DNA of 64,000 bases from Chrysomallon squamiferum (lineage: Eukaryota; Mollusca; Gastropoda; Neomphalida; Peltospiridae). A program made the translations under genes and the position numbers. Below the pieces are notes generated by a model. It was given only the letters and a program-made list of their open reading frames with translations, had not been told where the DNA came from and made no database searches. Positions within the stretch are counted from its first letter, which is position 1, and each line of letters begins with the position of its first letter. The stretch is taken from contig CM022667.1 in assembly GCA_012295275.1 (NCBI GenBank), positions 8,891,538 through 8,955,537 on the forward strand, in the 5' to 3' direction. Shown piece after piece: positions 63,743 to 64,000 of this stretch.

Positions 63743-64000
63743 AATATGAGATTTTGAAGAAGTTCAGAAGTTCAGAAGTTTCTAAAAAAGAATTACAACA
63801 TATATATATCTTTGGGTGCAGGAACTATTTTAATTTAAATTTCATTGTATTTTTTTTTTTTATATAAAGTTAATAGACTTTTTTTTCCTTTTTATTAAAA
63901 CTGAGTTTCTTTAACATTAAAAAAAATGTTTTGAAAAAGAAAGAAAAGAAAAGAAAAAAAAAGAAATATGACTGAAACTAGAAGCCAATACAGAATCAAA
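62640..64000. other. Upstream region of EEPD1, no further gene recognised
   Basis: The first 120 bp before the ATG at 62639 are less AT-rich and include GTTGCCATAGACACAGTAAC on the minus strand, which contains a partial RFX-like half site. Beyond about 62830 the sequence returns to AT-rich DNA with a poly-T run at 63711-63739 and an A/G-rich end. No TATA box is convincing. Confidence 0.5.

Overview
This is AT-rich eukaryotic nuclear DNA, dense in A/T runs, AAT/AAAT/AAAAT and CA/GT/GA microsatellites and short degenerate minisatellites. Genes have many exons of about 50-230 bp joined by GT-AG (and two GC-AG) introns. The protein set is animal. A divergent TALE homeodomain resembling the spiralian-specific SPILE class points to a mollusc or another lophotrochozoan; the species cannot be named from this window.

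Layout, left to right. (1) 1605-8411, minus: a nine-exon coiled-coil protein (838 aa model) with 24-residue tandem repeats in exon 1; family not recognised. (2) 9738-9953, plus: a diverged, inverted partial copy of that exon 1. (3) About 11580-12720: broken coding remnants, possibly a decayed retroelement. (4) 12723-17468: gene-poor DNA including the probable SLC9A8 3' UTR. (5) 17469-34100, minus: a complete 16-exon organellar Na+/H+ exchanger, SLC9A8/NHE8 (654 aa model). (6) 34996-37070, plus: a four-exon Mpv17/PMP22-family membrane protein, head to head with SLC9A8. (7) 39498-41110, minus: a three-exon TALE homeobox gene (379 aa) with a TATA box and a cluster of TGACA/TGACAG sites just upstream. 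(8) 42326-42691, minus: an uncertain small membrane ORF, divergent from (9) 42846-46407, plus, a six-exon unrecognised protein with a signal peptide, an Ig-like domain and three predicted membrane helices. (10) 46408-54567: an 8 kb gene-free stretch. (11) 54568-62639, minus: a complete eight-exon EEPD1 homologue (593 aa). (12) 62640-64000: upstream DNA with no recognised gene.

The genes do not form a pathway; this looks like ordinary metazoan gene order. The most notable features are: repeated decayed copies of exon-intron junctions inside SLC9A8 introns; two GC-AG introns in that gene; the inverted exon copy beside the coiled-coil gene; possible autoregulation of the TALE gene; and the unrecognised Ig/three-helix membrane protein. 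All exon models were built by eye from reading frame, splice signals, phase agreement and remembered family sequences; no alignment or RNA evidence was available.
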